Assembly: GCA_025201845.1 (NCBI GenBank)
Contig: MU603931.1
Coordinates: forward strand, 181,047 to 245,046
DNA from: Martensiomyces pterosporus
Taxonomy: Eukaryota; Kickxellomycota; Kickxellomycetes; Kickxellales; Kickxellaceae
Length of the DNA stretch: 64,000 nucleotides
Reading direction: 5' to 3'
The translations under genes were made by a program, and so were the position numbers. The notes beneath the pieces were generated by a model that ran no database searches, had not been told where the DNA came from, and saw only the letters and a program-made list of their open reading frames with translations. Numbering within the stretch: position 1 is the first letter of the stretch; every line of letters begins with the position of its first letter. Positions 48,024 to 58,349 of the stretch are shown one piece after another.

Positions 48024-50154
48024 TCACTTGTAGTTGTGAAGGCCAAGGACGTCAGCGTCAGCGCCCTTCTTCTGCTTGGCGCCATCCGAGCGGCGGTCCT
48101 CGAGCTTCTGCAGGTACTCCTGGGTGACATCTCTGGTGACGTACTTGCCATCAAACACCGAGGTGTCAAAGGTCTTGATCTTGGGGTTGAACTTTCTGCA
48201 CGAGTCAATGAGGTCGCCGAGGTCCTGGAAGAACACGCGGTCGGCGCCAATGGCGGCAGCGACCTCCGAGTCGTCGCGGTCCGAGGCAACCAGCTCCTTC
48301 ATCGACGGCATATCAATGCCATACACGTTGGGGTAGCGGATAGCGGGCGCAGCCGAGGCAAAGTACACCTTGCGTGCACCGACGTCGCGGGCCATCTGGA
48401 TGATTTCCTGCGACGTGGTGCCGCGGACGATGGAGTCGTCGACGAGGAGCACGTTGAGTCCCTTGAACTCGGTGGCCATCGCATTGAGCTTGCGCCTGAC
48501 GTTCTTGCGCCGCATCTCCTGCCCTGGCATAATGAACGTGCGGCCAACGTACCTGTTCTTGTTGAAGCCCTCGCGGTAGGGGAGCCCGAGCTCGTGCGAC
48601 AGCTGGAGCGCAGCAGCGCGGCTGGTGTCGGGAACGGGGATCACGACATCGATGTCCATGCTGTCGCCCATCTCCTGGCGCACCTTGTGGGCGAGCTTGA
48701 CGCCCATGTCCAAGCGCGCGTTGTACACGGGAATGCCGTCGATGGTTGAGTCGGGGCGCGCAAAGTACACGTGCTCGAAGATGCACGGAGTGATCTGGTC
48801 CTCGACAACCAGACGGCGCCTTGTGACCGCGTACTTGGACACAATCACAACCTCGCCCGGAAGCACGTCCTCGACGTCGGTAAAGTCCAGGGCATCAAGC
48901 ACGACGCTCTCCGAGGCAAACATGTAGTCGTATCCCTTGCCCGACGACGACTTTCTGCGGCCAAACACCAGCGGCCTGATGCCGTGCGGGTCGCGGAACC
49001 CGATGATGCCGAATCCAGCCAGCATGGCCGTGACAGCATAGGCGCCGCGGCACTCGTTGTAGAGGCCCTGGATGGCGGTGAAGATATCCTGCTCGTTGAT
49101 GCGGAACTTGCCGGTCTTTTGCAGGTTGTTGGCGAAGATGTTGAGCAGGAGCTCGCTGTCAGAGTCTGTGTTGATGTGGCGGTGCGCGTCGTAGTCGAGG
49201 AAGTGCCTCAGCTCGCTGTCGTTTGTGATGTTGCCGTTGTGGCCCATGACAATGCCGTAGGGGCTGTTGACGTAGAACGGCTGTGCCTCCGAGTCGGCCG
49301 GCGTTCCCGCCGTTGGGTAGCGAACTACAGCACATTGCGCGTTCAAAAAAAAAGTGGGAAATCGGGTTTGCTCAGAGAATGGCAGCTAGTAGCGCCCGCT
49401 GAGGCCGTGTGCCTTCTGGCTCTTTGATTCCCAGCTGGATCGGCGCACAGCAAATGGCAGGCCAGGCGGATGCCCTGGCGTTGGGGGCGAGTGAGCGGAG
49501 CGGGGTGGGGCTTTTGAGAGAAAAAGGAAGGCGGCGAGCGGTTCGCACGCTGGTACCAGCCGCACAATGGCAGCTTCTGCGGGGGTGGTATCAGTGAACT
49601 TGCCTGCTCGATATCGGTTATCTTTCAATGGCGCCCCCCCTCCGCCCAGACGTTGCCGCTTTTCGTCTCAGCACCCGTGTGCACACCATCGCCAGTGATC
49701 CATGCATGCAGAAGAGCTGCTTGCTGCTTACCATGAGCAACACCCATGCTCCCGGTCAGAGCCATCAGGCGCTGGGGAGTGAAGACGTCGCGCACCATGC
49801 CGTTGCCCTTGCACTGGAACAGACGGCCCTTGTGTCCGCAGGTAACAATGCCCGCTGCATCCTACGAAAAGGTACACGCACGAAGGCACACATTAAACTC
49901 GGGGTGTGTGGATACATGCTATCTGGGGGGCAAGGGATGCAGTAGCAACGCATAACAGCATGCAGCAGCAAGGTAGTCTGCCTCCATTGTTTCCCAGCCC
50001 TAGATCAAGCGCCAGATAATGCAATAAAAGAAATTGCAATTGTTGCTGTGCTCCCTACCTGGCCACGGTGCTGGAGAAGTCCCAGGCTCTCCAGCAGATC
50101 GCTGACTGCTGCCTGCGACGAGTCAGCGAGAAGCAAAGCCGAAATGCCACACAT
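48024..50154 (-). CDS. ADE4: amidophosphoribosyltransferase (glutamine PRPP amidotransferase)
   Basis: Three exons: 50059-50154 (32 codons), 49732-49861 (130 nt) and 48024-49324; 508 residues in one phase. Introns are 49862-50058 (GTAGGG...CGTAG) and 49325-49731 (GTAAGC...CTGTAG). Exon 1 begins MCGI, so Cys2 is the N-terminal nucleophile of the class II glutamine amidotransferase domain. The next exon junctions give LLQHRGQDAAGIVTC and GSMGVAHVRYPTAG. The phosphoribosyltransferase half has VVIPVPDTSRAAA and the PRPP loop VLLVDDSIVRGTTSQEI. The enzyme makes phosphoribosylamine, the committed step of purine synthesis, in the cytosol. It is divergent from TPI. Confidence 0.95.
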
Positions 50155-51046
50155 TTTTCAAAAGAGCGTTCGAAGCCGGTGTTTTTTGTTTTGGGGCTTT
50201 TGAGCGAGGTTGCAAGAGAGTATGCGCCAAGCAGATGGTGGGCAGCGCGCTGTCGTTTTCGCAGGTGTAAGGGGGTGGCGTGTGTATGTGCGCACGTACA
50301 GAAGGCGAAGAGAAGAAGAATAAAGTTATTAAACGAGCATTAAGCGGCTTGGGAGAAGAAAGCTTTGACCCTCGGTGGGCGGGAGGGTAAGAGGGAGTGG
50401 TGCGGTTGCCGCCCAGATACGCACACAGGCCAGAGAGGCCCGCTTGGTAACAAACTTTTCTCGCTCCCTGGGAAGGATTTGGTGAATACTAATCGCTGCA
50501 CCTCTGTCTGGAACCTGCCCACAGCCCTGCTGGCCAACCAAACCTACACGGGAAACAGGTGAGCCTCGAAGCGAGTCGCGGCTCATGCAGATGCGGCGGC
50601 TCGTGGTGATTATGCAATTTGATATGCCCGTGGCACCCAGGACACGAGCAGGCGGGGTTAGGGCCAGCGCTGGCCGGTATTGAGCAGCGTGCTGGGGCAG
50701 CTTGGATCACCTGTAAAGCAGCACAGGCTGGCCAGAACGCCTGGTGCAGCAGAGGGCTGCTGGTGCTTGCGACGATATGCGCGGTGGGGTTAGGAGCAGT
50801 GCCGGCGGATGGGGAGATGGCTGCGACGCTTCGGCAGCACACAGAAGAAGCAAGAAGATGGAGTGAATGCATGCGGAATCAGCGCCGCTCATAAAAGGCA
50901 GGCGGGGCGCTGCCTGGCCCGCGGCGCCTCGCGATTCTACCCAACACACCTCTTTCTCGTCCCTCATTGTTTTTTGTTCAGCTGGAAAGCAGCCTCTCGC
51001 GCGTCTTCGCATTCTTTTCTGCACACTACACTAGATACCAATCAAA
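50155..51046. promoter_or_regulatory. bidirectional ADE4 / TPI promoter
   Basis: 892 bp without a gene. CATAAAAG at 50890-50897, about 150 bp before the TPI start codon, is a reasonable TATA element for that gene. No clear TGACTC purine-regulation site was found on the ADE4 side. Confidence 0.5.
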
Positions 51047-51796
51047 ATGACTCGCACTTTCTGGGTTGGTGGCAACTGGAAGATGAACGGCTCTGTCGCC
51101 GTTGTCAAGGATCTCGTCAGCACCTTCAACGCTGGCAGCGCCCCCTCCGACGTCGAGGTCGTCATTGGCGCCCCCTTCGTCTACGTGCCCCTTGCCGCCG
51201 AGACGCTCCGCAAGGACTGGGCCGTCGCTGGCGAGAACTGCTACATCAAGGAGAAGGGCGCCTTCACCGGCGAGGTCAGCCCCGAGATGCTCAAGGATGT
51301 TGGCGCCAAGTGGGTCATCCTGGGTCACTCCGAGCGCCGCAGCATCCTTGGCGAGACCGACGAGTTCACTGCCCAGAAGGTCGTCAAGGCCCTCGAGGCT
51401 GGCCTCAAGGTTGCCCTCTGCGTCGGCGAGCTTCTTGAGGAGCGCGAGGCTGGCGTCACCCAGCAGGTCGTCAACCGCCAGCTCGAGGCCGTCGTCAAGG
51501 CGGTCAAGGAGTCCGACTGGGCTAACATCGTCATCGCCTACGAGCCCGTCTGGGCCATCGGCACGGGCAAGGTCGCCACCCCCGACCAGGCCCAGGAGGT
51601 CCACGCCGCTATCCGCGAGTACCTCAAGACCGCCGTTTCGCCCAAGATCGCCGAGGAGACCCGCATCACCTATGGTGGCTCAGTCAACGCCAAGAACTGC
51701 AAGGAGACTGCTCAGAAGCCCGACGTCGATGGCTTCCTCGTTGGCGGCGCCTCGCTCAAGCCCGAGTTCCTCGAGATTGTCAACGCCACCCACTGA
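51047..51796 (+). CDS. TPI1: triosephosphate isomerase
   Basis: One exon, 249 residues, normal length. Catalytic residues are all present: N10/K12 in GGNWKMNG, H94 in ILGHSERR and E166 in IAYEPVWAIGTG. The phosphate-gripping loop 6 follows (WAIGTGKVATPDQAQE), and the C-terminal phosphate sites are ITYGGSVNAKN and FLVGGASL. It interconverts dihydroxyacetone phosphate and glyceraldehyde 3-phosphate in the cytosol. Codon bias is extreme (mainly C-ending codons with GAG and AAG), as for EF2, which indicates a highly expressed gene. Confidence 0.97.
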   Translation: MTRTFWVGGNWKMNGSVAVVKDLVSTFNAGSAPSDVEVVIGAPFVYVPLAAETLRKDWAVAGENCYIKEKGAFTGEVSPEMLKDVGAKWVILGHSERRSILGETDEFTAQKVVKALEAGLKVALCVGELLEEREAGVTQQVVNRQLEAVVKAVKESDWANIVIAYEPVWAIGTGKVATPDQAQEVHAAIREYLKTAVSPKIAEETRITYGGSVNAKNCKETAQKPDVDGFLVGGASLKPEFLEIVNATH

Positions 51797-51953
51797 ATCA
51801 CTCATGGCGACGATGATACAGCAGCTAGCCAGCAAGCCCTCTTTGCGCGCCGCTCTTTGCTAGCTTTTGTTTATTATTCTCTCCCGTCTTTATACACAAA
51901 CTCATAGCACTCCGTATAGCATGCTACTGCAGTGGCTTCTTGTACAGCTGGCT

Positions 51954-52825
51954 TCATACCTTTCGACGCTGGTTGCGCGCATTCCTGTTGCTTGCAGTCC
52001 GGCGCTTCTTGAAAAGCCCTGCTATTTCGGTGCTAGCTGCCGCTGCTGCACTGGCTTGGGGTGCTGCCACCGTCTTTTCTGCAATATCGAATTCCTCCAG
52101 AGCCTGGCTTGGGCTGTCCTCCTCGTCTATCCACTCTGCACCACGCAAGTTGGCAACGGCATTTTCAGAGCTGCCCTCAGTAGCAGGCGGCTTGCTGATG
52201 CTGCTCCCAGCCTGGTCCTGATCCGATCCTCCCGGACACGCCTCTTCAACCACCTCCCATGCTCCAACTATCCCGGCATCTGCGGGACGCAAAGAGCCCG
52301 TGCTCATGCTGCTGCCCGCTGCGCCCTGCTCCTCCGCCGGGTCTAATCGCAGGACTGCGCCGTTCATCTGTGCTTCGTCCTTTTTCTTGTCGATCACCGA
52401 TGGCGCAGCCTTGCCCGTTGCTGCTGCTGCTGAGCTGGCGGCTGAGCTGGACTCGACCTCGCCTCCAACGTCCTTGGTGTAGCTCAGCGCGGCCGCCCGC
52501 TCGATGCTCTCCAGCTGACTCCTGAGCTTTGCCTCGGCGCTCTCCTTTGCCTCAGCCTCCTTGTCGACTCTGCGCAAGTACCTTTGCACGTTCTCTTTGT
52601 GTTTCACTCCTGACTCATGCATTCGACGGCTCTAAGCACACAGGGGGATGGCACAGCCAGCATGCAGATGTTAGGCAGGCACACGAATAAGAAAAGGCAG
52701 AGGCAGAAATTGGAGTGCCGGGACACCATACTTACCGATTTGTTGTCGTGGACGTGGATCTGGCAGTACCGGCACCAGTACTTGGTGCTGCGATCCCATG
52801 GCGACTTTTTCTGGTATAACGACAT
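51954..52825 (-). CDS. WBP4/FBP21-like U1-type zinc-finger splicing protein
   Basis: Two exons: 52736-52825 (30 codons) and 51954-52631; 255 residues. The 104-nt intron (GTAAGT...GCTTAG) sits inside the zinc finger; joined, it reads YWCRYCQIHVHDNKSSRRMH and then ESGVKHKENVQRYL. That is the matrin/U1C-type C2H2 finger (C-x2-C ... H-x5-H) found at the N-terminus of WBP4 (FBP21), a component of activated spliceosomes, followed by the same Lys/Glu helix (RRVDKEAEAKESAEAKLRSQ). The remaining sequence is Ala/Ser/Glu-rich and disordered, with a basic C-terminus (FKKRRTASNRNARNQRRK). No WW domains are present, unlike the animal protein. It converges on TPI. Confidence 0.8.
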
Positions 52826-53363
52826 CCTCCGCTATCACGCGTGCTCTGCTGATTCAGTCGAACGCTTGGCTGGCAGCGGTCCCACCCTCCCAGCTCCAAA
52901 CAAACCAATGTACACATTGCTATAGAGGCTGCGTTTACGGGCTGGTGACACGTGAAGATACCCCCAGCAACAGGCTGCTTGCATATCCGTTTTGGTGCAC
53001 TAGCTCTGCCTGGCACGCAGCACCAGGGCCAAATCGCAAAGAGCGGGTGCATGTTGTTTGTGTGGAGCGGCTGGGAAAGGACGTGGAGAAACCGCTAGCC
53101 TCTGACCCCCTTAACCTGCTCCAATGGCGAGAAAGTCCGCATGCCGAATCCCAAAGGCTGCTATTACATCAGCTGCTAGAGCTGCACAGCTGTGCTTTTT
53201 TTTTCCCTTTCCAATTCACCTGCCTCTTATTTATTTATTTTCTTCAGCTTCGCCGATTTACCTGCTCTGGCGACCTGGCTCCGGCTGAATCGCACACACA
53301 TCTTTATTTTCTTCCTCAAAGCGCGCACTTGCCCATTTTCGCCAAAGGAAAGCGCCTCCATAA
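52826..53363. promoter_or_regulatory. bidirectional promoter, WBP4-like / Tda3-like genes
   Basis: 538 bp without a gene, ending in a T-rich stretch (53192-53260) typical of fungal promoters just upstream of the plus-strand ATG. Confidence 0.45.
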
Positions 53364-54845
53364 ATGGCACCCATGGCCGACAGCCGCGAAACGATTGTAG
53401 TGGTGGGAGCCGGCATCGTCGGCGTATCGATAGCGTACTTTACGATGAAGAAGCTGGCCGACAAGTACCCGGCGGACCAGCGCCCGCGCGTGATCCTCTT
53501 GGAGCAATGCGAGCCCGCCTGCAGCGCTTCGGGCAAATCCGGTGGCTTCCTCGCCCGGCACTGGTCCGACGGCACGGACACCGAGCAGCTGGCGCAGTTC
53601 AGCTACGACCTGCACGCAAAGCTGGCCCAGGAGCACAGCGGCGCCGAGCGCTGGGGGTACAGGCCATTGGACACGTATTGTGCAGAAATCGATCGGATCG
53701 CTGTGACGCCTGCCAAGCAGCACAAGACCACAAACCAGAGGACCGAGGCAGAATCGGTGGTCACGTCGATCGAGGTCATTGCGCCACGCACCAGGCGCAC
53801 GTCCTCGGTCACCGCCGTGTCGTACTCCCGGCCTGATTCGCCCAGCTCGGACCCACACCAAGGTGGCACCCATGCGTCCATTCCCGTCCCCGACGTGGAC
53901 GGTGTCAAGGTCGTGCCGTCCGAGACTGTGCCGTGGCTGAGAACGGATGTGCTGACGAAGCTGAGACAGGTGGGAGATACAAACAATACGGCGCAAGTCG
54001 ATCCGCTGAAGCTCACGCGCACAATGCTGGCAGAGGCAAAGGCCCGCGGACTGGAGCTCATCAAGGCCAAGGTCATTGATGTCGCCGAAACAAGGTACCG
54101 CCCACCGATCATCGAGTTCTCGGTCAGCAGCCAGAGCCGCGTCTCCGCGGACGAGTTCAAGGTGGTCGAGCCCACTGCGACCAACCGCCTTCAGGGAAAG
54201 AGCGAGCTCAAGACGACAAAGCCCTACATCGTACTCCTCGATCAGGGCAAGGATATCCCTGCGGATAAGATTGTCGTGGCGTGCGGTGCCTGGGTCACCT
54301 CGTGTCTGAGATGGCAGGCATTCCGCGACGTCTCTGCCAGCCAGATTCCCATCCAGGGGCTACGCGCACACTACCTGATCGCCAAGCCCAAGAGCGACAT
54401 ACCCGCGCAGGCAGTGTTTGCCGAAATCAACGGCACCGTGTACAGCGGCGAGGATGCCATCGAGATTTATCCGCGCCAAGACGGGTCGGTCTTTGTGTGC
54501 GGCGAGGCGCTGGACGACCCAGAGATGCCGCCGCACAACCCGTTCGAGCCCGTGTACAGCAAGCGGGCCACGAGTCGCCTGAAGCAGATCGTCAATGATG
54601 TGAGTCCGGCGCTGTCGTTTGATGTCATCCACTATGGCCTTGCTTGCCACTTGCCGGTGCATGCCAAGGGCATCCCGGTCATCTCGAAGGTTCCCGAAAC
54701 CAAGGGCTTGTTTATTGCTGCTGGGCATGGGTGCTGGGGCATCCTCAATGGCCCGGCTACGGGCCTGGCCGTCTCGGAGCTTCTGACCGATGGCGAGTGC
54801 ACGTCCCTTGATCTGTCGAACTTCAGACTGAATAGGTGGTACTAG
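53364..54845 (+). CDS. Tda3-like FAD-dependent oxidoreductase (DAO superfamily)
   Basis: One exon, 493 residues. The FAD Rossmann motif is IVVVGAGIVGVSIAYF (about 10-26). Then VILLEQCEPACSASGKSGGF matches the E-x(n)-SG-S-GK-GG signature of the Tda3/FAP-like branch of D-amino-acid-oxidase-fold enzymes. The C-terminal AAGHGCWGILNGPATGLAVSELL binds the FAD pyrophosphate. A low-complexity insert (about 120-190) carries Thr/Ser-rich sequence. Budding yeast Tda3 has been linked to endosome-to-Golgi traffic rather than to a known substrate. The actual substrate here is unknown, so no symbol is given. Confidence 0.8.
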   Translation: MAPMADSRETIVVVGAGIVGVSIAYFTMKKLADKYPADQRPRVILLEQCEPACSASGKSGGFLARHWSDGTDTEQLAQFSYDLHAKLAQEHSGAERWGYRPLDTYCAEIDRIAVTPAKQHKTTNQRTEAESVVTSIEVIAPRTRRTSSVTAVSYSRPDSPSSDPHQGGTHASIPVPDVDGVKVVPSETVPWLRTDVLTKLRQVGDTNNTAQVDPLKLTRTMLAEAKARGLELIKAKVIDVAETRYRPPIIEFSVSSQSRVSADEFKVVEPTATNRLQGKSELKTTKPYIVLLDQGKDIPADKIVVACGAWVTSCLRWQAFRDVSASQIPIQGLRAHYLIAKPKSDIPAQAVFAEINGTVYSGEDAIEIYPRQDGSVFVCGEALDDPEMPPHNPFEPVYSKRATSRLKQIVNDVSPALSFDVIHYGLACHLPVHAKGIPVISKVPETKGLFIAAGHGCWGILNGPATGLAVSELLTDGECTSLDLSNFRLNRWY

Positions 54846-55049
54846 CAGAAGCTGGGCAAGCGCCCCTGCCTCTGTCATTCCGCTTATTCCTCATGACATC
54901 TTTGTTTTGCCTCTTCTTTTCTTCCACATAGTACACATGAAAGCCGCTTTATTTGTGAATATTTCTTGTTCAGAGTACAAAAGCCGACCGGCAGGGCTGT
55001 AAAAGCATTAAAGCGCGCTGGCAGAGAGCGCGTCACCCTCCCTTCCTCT

Positions 55050-56608
55050 CTATCCGCGGCCACTGCCAATGGCGCCATACCGCGCCTGTATCTCGCTGCG
55101 TATATTATTGGCCTGGTTGACGATCTGGCCAATGTTCATCTTGGGCAGTCGTAAGAGCATAGACCTGATCTCGCTCTGCTCAAGGTCCTCCAGCGAGTCC
55201 TTGAGGTGCTTCAATATGGCCAGGCACACGAACGGATGGAAGCTAACGAAATCAGGCAGCGCAAAGTAGACATCCCACAGCTGAAGGGCGCTTTGTATAG
55301 GCAGCTCCTTGGCGAGGAGGTAGCGGAGCCAGGAAGAGGCCCATTCGCTGACGTCGACGTCCTCTTCCTCAAAGTAGTTGTACAGCTCGGGCATTAGCGT
55401 TCGGAAATACGAGAGGAACTGAGCGACCCGCTTATTGATGTTGTTATCCAGCGACGGCTCATCTACAGAATGCAAGATAGCAGCAAGGGCATGCGCGGAT
55501 GAGGCGAATGGAGTTGGGCAGTGGAGAGTCGCCATGCATGGCCGTGTGTGCAAGAGAGAGGCAGCTGCAGCTACGTACACAGTATGTTTACCAAGCGCTC
55601 GAACCCGCTATATACGTCGTAGTCCGTCTTCATCGTAATGACGAACGGAGCGCAGATCTGGACGAGAGCCGGCGAATACTCCACGTGGTTGTTGCAGTTG
55701 ATGTAGGCGCAAATGACAGCCTCGAATACAGCTGGAACGGTATGCGGATCCAGAAGGTCATCCTTTCTGGTGCGCAGCAAGTAGCGATTTACCTCGCCTC
55801 GTACGCGCTTGCTCACCTCAACGTTCTCCTTGTCGATTTCCTGGTAAGAGTCGTAGCGTGCTCTCCGCTGTGTGAATTCGCTGGCTAACCAAGGTAAATC
55901 AGACGTGGGAGCTGCGTATGAATATCGCATGCATGGTGGTGACAAGGTGTGCTCATGGCCAGATATGCACTGTGGTTGCAGGGGAGCGAGAGCATGTGGC
56001 TACAACAAAATGGGCGCACGGCCAGCGTTGATGTTGATACGTACATCTGTCGGATTTTTCGACGCCAAGAAGGTACTTCCAGACCTCCTACACAGACAGA
56101 CAAGGTGCATACGGCGGCTCCATGGCAAGTGTTAGCAGCCACATACAGCTGGACATTGTAGACTAACCCAAAGCCGGATGGTGATCACATCTGGCATGCA
56201 TGTATGCATGGTGCATCTACATAAAAAAGACAGCTAGTCACATAAATCTGCGTGGCCCAGGGGCATTCAAGGTACACCACACACCAGCTGCTTGGTGAGA
56301 GCCAGAATATTCACCATGGGTGGACAGCCCTTCCCTCGGTGGAAGGGCGTGACCCTGTGTATGCATGCCTGTATCTCCCCCTACGCCTGCAAATGTGCTG
56401 TTGCCAGCACGCAAATGTGGTTTCTTACCCCGCGAATTTGGTCGGGAATTCCATGTCTTGCGTACTTGCGCAGCTTGTTCACGTCGATGAACACCTCCGA
56501 CTCCAGGACCTCGTCAAAGTCCTCCCGCTGCAGCGTCGAGAGCTGGGGCGGAGACATACGCCGGCGAGTCGGGCTGCTGCTCGACGAAGAGAGCGGGCTT
56601 GTCGACAT
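55050..56608 (-). CDS. TBC-domain (Rab GAP-fold) protein with atypical catalytic residues
   Basis: Four exons: 56429-56608, 56045-56087, 55579-55884 and 55050-55462; 313 residues in consistent phase. Two donors are GTACGT. The N-terminus is Ser-rich (MSTSPLSSSSSSPTRRR). The TBC core then starts RKYARHGIPDQIRGEVWKYL (first TBC motif, spanning exons 1-2). The arginine-finger region reads VRGEVNRY, with Glu for Asp in the IxxDxxR pattern but the Arg kept. The glutamine-finger position reads EYSPALVQICAPFV, with Pro in place of the Gln of YxQ. SALQLWDVYFA is the conserved motif near the end. Canonical TBC proteins accelerate GTP hydrolysis by Rabs using both fingers; loss of the Gln suggests reduced or different activity. 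It is divergent from IMP2. Confidence 0.85.
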
Positions 56609-56627
56609 TTCCCTGCCGCCTGGATAT

Positions 56628-56664
<37 letters not shown>

Positions 56665-57583
56665 AAGCGGGTACTATGCCTGCGTAAAGTGCTGCAAGCG
56701 GCTGTTTTTTTCGGCTGCACCTGTAAAATGTGCTCTGCGCGCAAGCTTGGAATTTAGAGCTCAAGGACGCACCTGAACTTTAGGTGGTGTGGGAAAAAGG
56801 AGAAAGTAAGAGGAATACGCCAGGGGCGCCTGGCAAGAGAACAAAAAGAGAGCAGGGGGTGTGCTAGGAAACCAGGCTTTCCATCTACGTGGCAGCAGAG
56901 TGTGTGGAGAAAGGGCTGTTTGGCAGGTGCTGCTCTGTTCCAATGCCCGTAAGAATGTCTATATACCAGCAACGGAGCGGCCGCAGAGTGCGTGCTAATG
57001 GAGGGAGGGAAAAGGGCAGCCGAGGAGAAACAGGGAGGGCTGCAGGCAAGTTTTAAATGGAGGGAGCGGCAGGCCTGGGTGGTGGGTGGACCCCACCAGA
57101 TGTCATGCATACAAGCTTCCATCCTGCCAAAACATGAAGAGCTTGGCCCCCTGACGGCTTGCAAGGAGTGCGGCCTAGGGCTTCCCGGGCAAATGGGCGG
57201 AGATGGGGCGCCATTACGGCAAGATCGAGAGACGCGCTCTTGCCCCCAACACAAAAGACATGCGGCCAGTTTTCTCCAAGTGGAATTGACCCAGCGGAGG
57301 CGCGTTACTCAGGAGAGGTCAGCGCTGGAACCAAAAGGCTCCTTGCCCTAAATAGCATGAGGTGATCGCAGCACGTAGATCAAGCGGGAGCCAAGCAGCT
57401 TTCTTATGTGCACGTGTGGACAGGCTGCCACCAAGCAAGCCCCCCATCCAAGAGCCCAGAGGCCATAACCCAAAGGCGGCGGTGGCAAGGCGTTTGGGCG
57501 GTGGAGACCGACAAAAGCCACGAAAGCCTGCGTGCACGTCGCCTCTTCTGACACAGCTTCATGCGCTTTATACACAGCGACGA
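56609..57583. promoter_or_regulatory. bidirectional TBC / IMP2 region
   Basis: 975 bp with no gene. Contains the GT repeat (56631-56660) and a TATATA-like sequence near 56959 that fits the minus-strand TBC gene. Confidence 0.45.
56631..56660. repeat. (GT)15 dinucleotide repeat in the TBC 5' leader
   Basis: Fifteen perfect GT units ending 22 bp upstream of the TBC start codon. On the transcript strand this is a (CA)15 run in the probable 5' untranslated region. Confidence 0.97.
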
Positions 57584-58138
57584 ATGAGTGCTGCAGCATC
57601 CAGGCTCTTCTGGCGCCGGGTCACAGCCGGCACAGTGGCCGCCATCCCCGTCGCAGTCTTTATAACGGACAATGTAGTTTCGCTGCAAATGATCAGCGGC
57701 CGCTCGATGCAGCCGGCCCTCAATCCTGACAGCAACCAGCTGCGCAGGGACGTCGTAGTGGTGGACAAGATGGTCAGGGGCAGTCTGAGCTGGAGCTCCC
57801 TGAAGCGCGGCGACATCATCACATTCACGTCGCCCACGGATCCGGATCTTCTGCTGGTAAAGCGCATCATAGCCATGCCCCACGATTGCGTGGTGCCGCT
57901 GGGAAAGCCAGACTCGTTTGTGCGTGTGCCCAAGGGCCATTGCTGGGTCGAGGGCGATGAGTCGTTCCACAGCGGCGATAGCAACTCGTTTGGCCCTATT
58001 CCGCTGGCTCTTGTCAAGGGCCGTGCAAAGCTCCTCGCATGGCCGCCGTCGCGTGTAGGCACTCCGCTGCTGGGCATGCCTGAGTGGAAAAAGCAGCGGG
58101 TGTTTGTCAACGGAACAACACGCCTGTCTCCCCAATAG
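57584..58138 (+). CDS. IMP2: mitochondrial inner membrane protease subunit 2
   Basis: One exon, 184 residues from ATG 57584. An N-terminal hydrophobic segment (VTAGTVAAIPVAVFITDNVV, about 13-32) anchors it. The signal-peptidase motif ISGRSMQPALNP holds catalytic S41, and LLVKRIIAMPHDCV holds K93. The box E sequence is WVEGDESFHSGDSNSFGPIP, with Glu-Ser spacing typical of Imp2. It forms a complex with Imp1 at the outer face of the inner membrane and cleaves sorting signals such as that of cytochrome c1 and other intermembrane-space proteins. Its partner IMP1 is only 17 kb away on the same strand. Confidence 0.93.
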   Translation: MSAAASRLFWRRVTAGTVAAIPVAVFITDNVVSLQMISGRSMQPALNPDSNQLRRDVVVVDKMVRGSLSWSSLKRGDIITFTSPTDPDLLLVKRIIAMPHDCVVPLGKPDSFVRVPKGHCWVEGDESFHSGDSNSFGPIPLALVKGRAKLLAWPPSRVGTPLLGMPEWKKQRVFVNGTTRLSPQ

Positions 58139-58349
58139 CCGCTGGAGTCTGGGCCACGGCGAGCCGCCAAATGCAGCTGGCAGCTGGTGAGCCGAGACTA
58201 AAACGGCGCATACGCGTTGCGCCTCTGTGGCCACCCTCCTTCTTTCTAGCTTGCTTTTTTCTATGCTAGACTCCAAATAATAGCTCCAAAACCACTGTCT
58301 GCAATCTCCTGCTCTTTTTAGTTTTATTCAACAAAACAACCTGGGCCAA

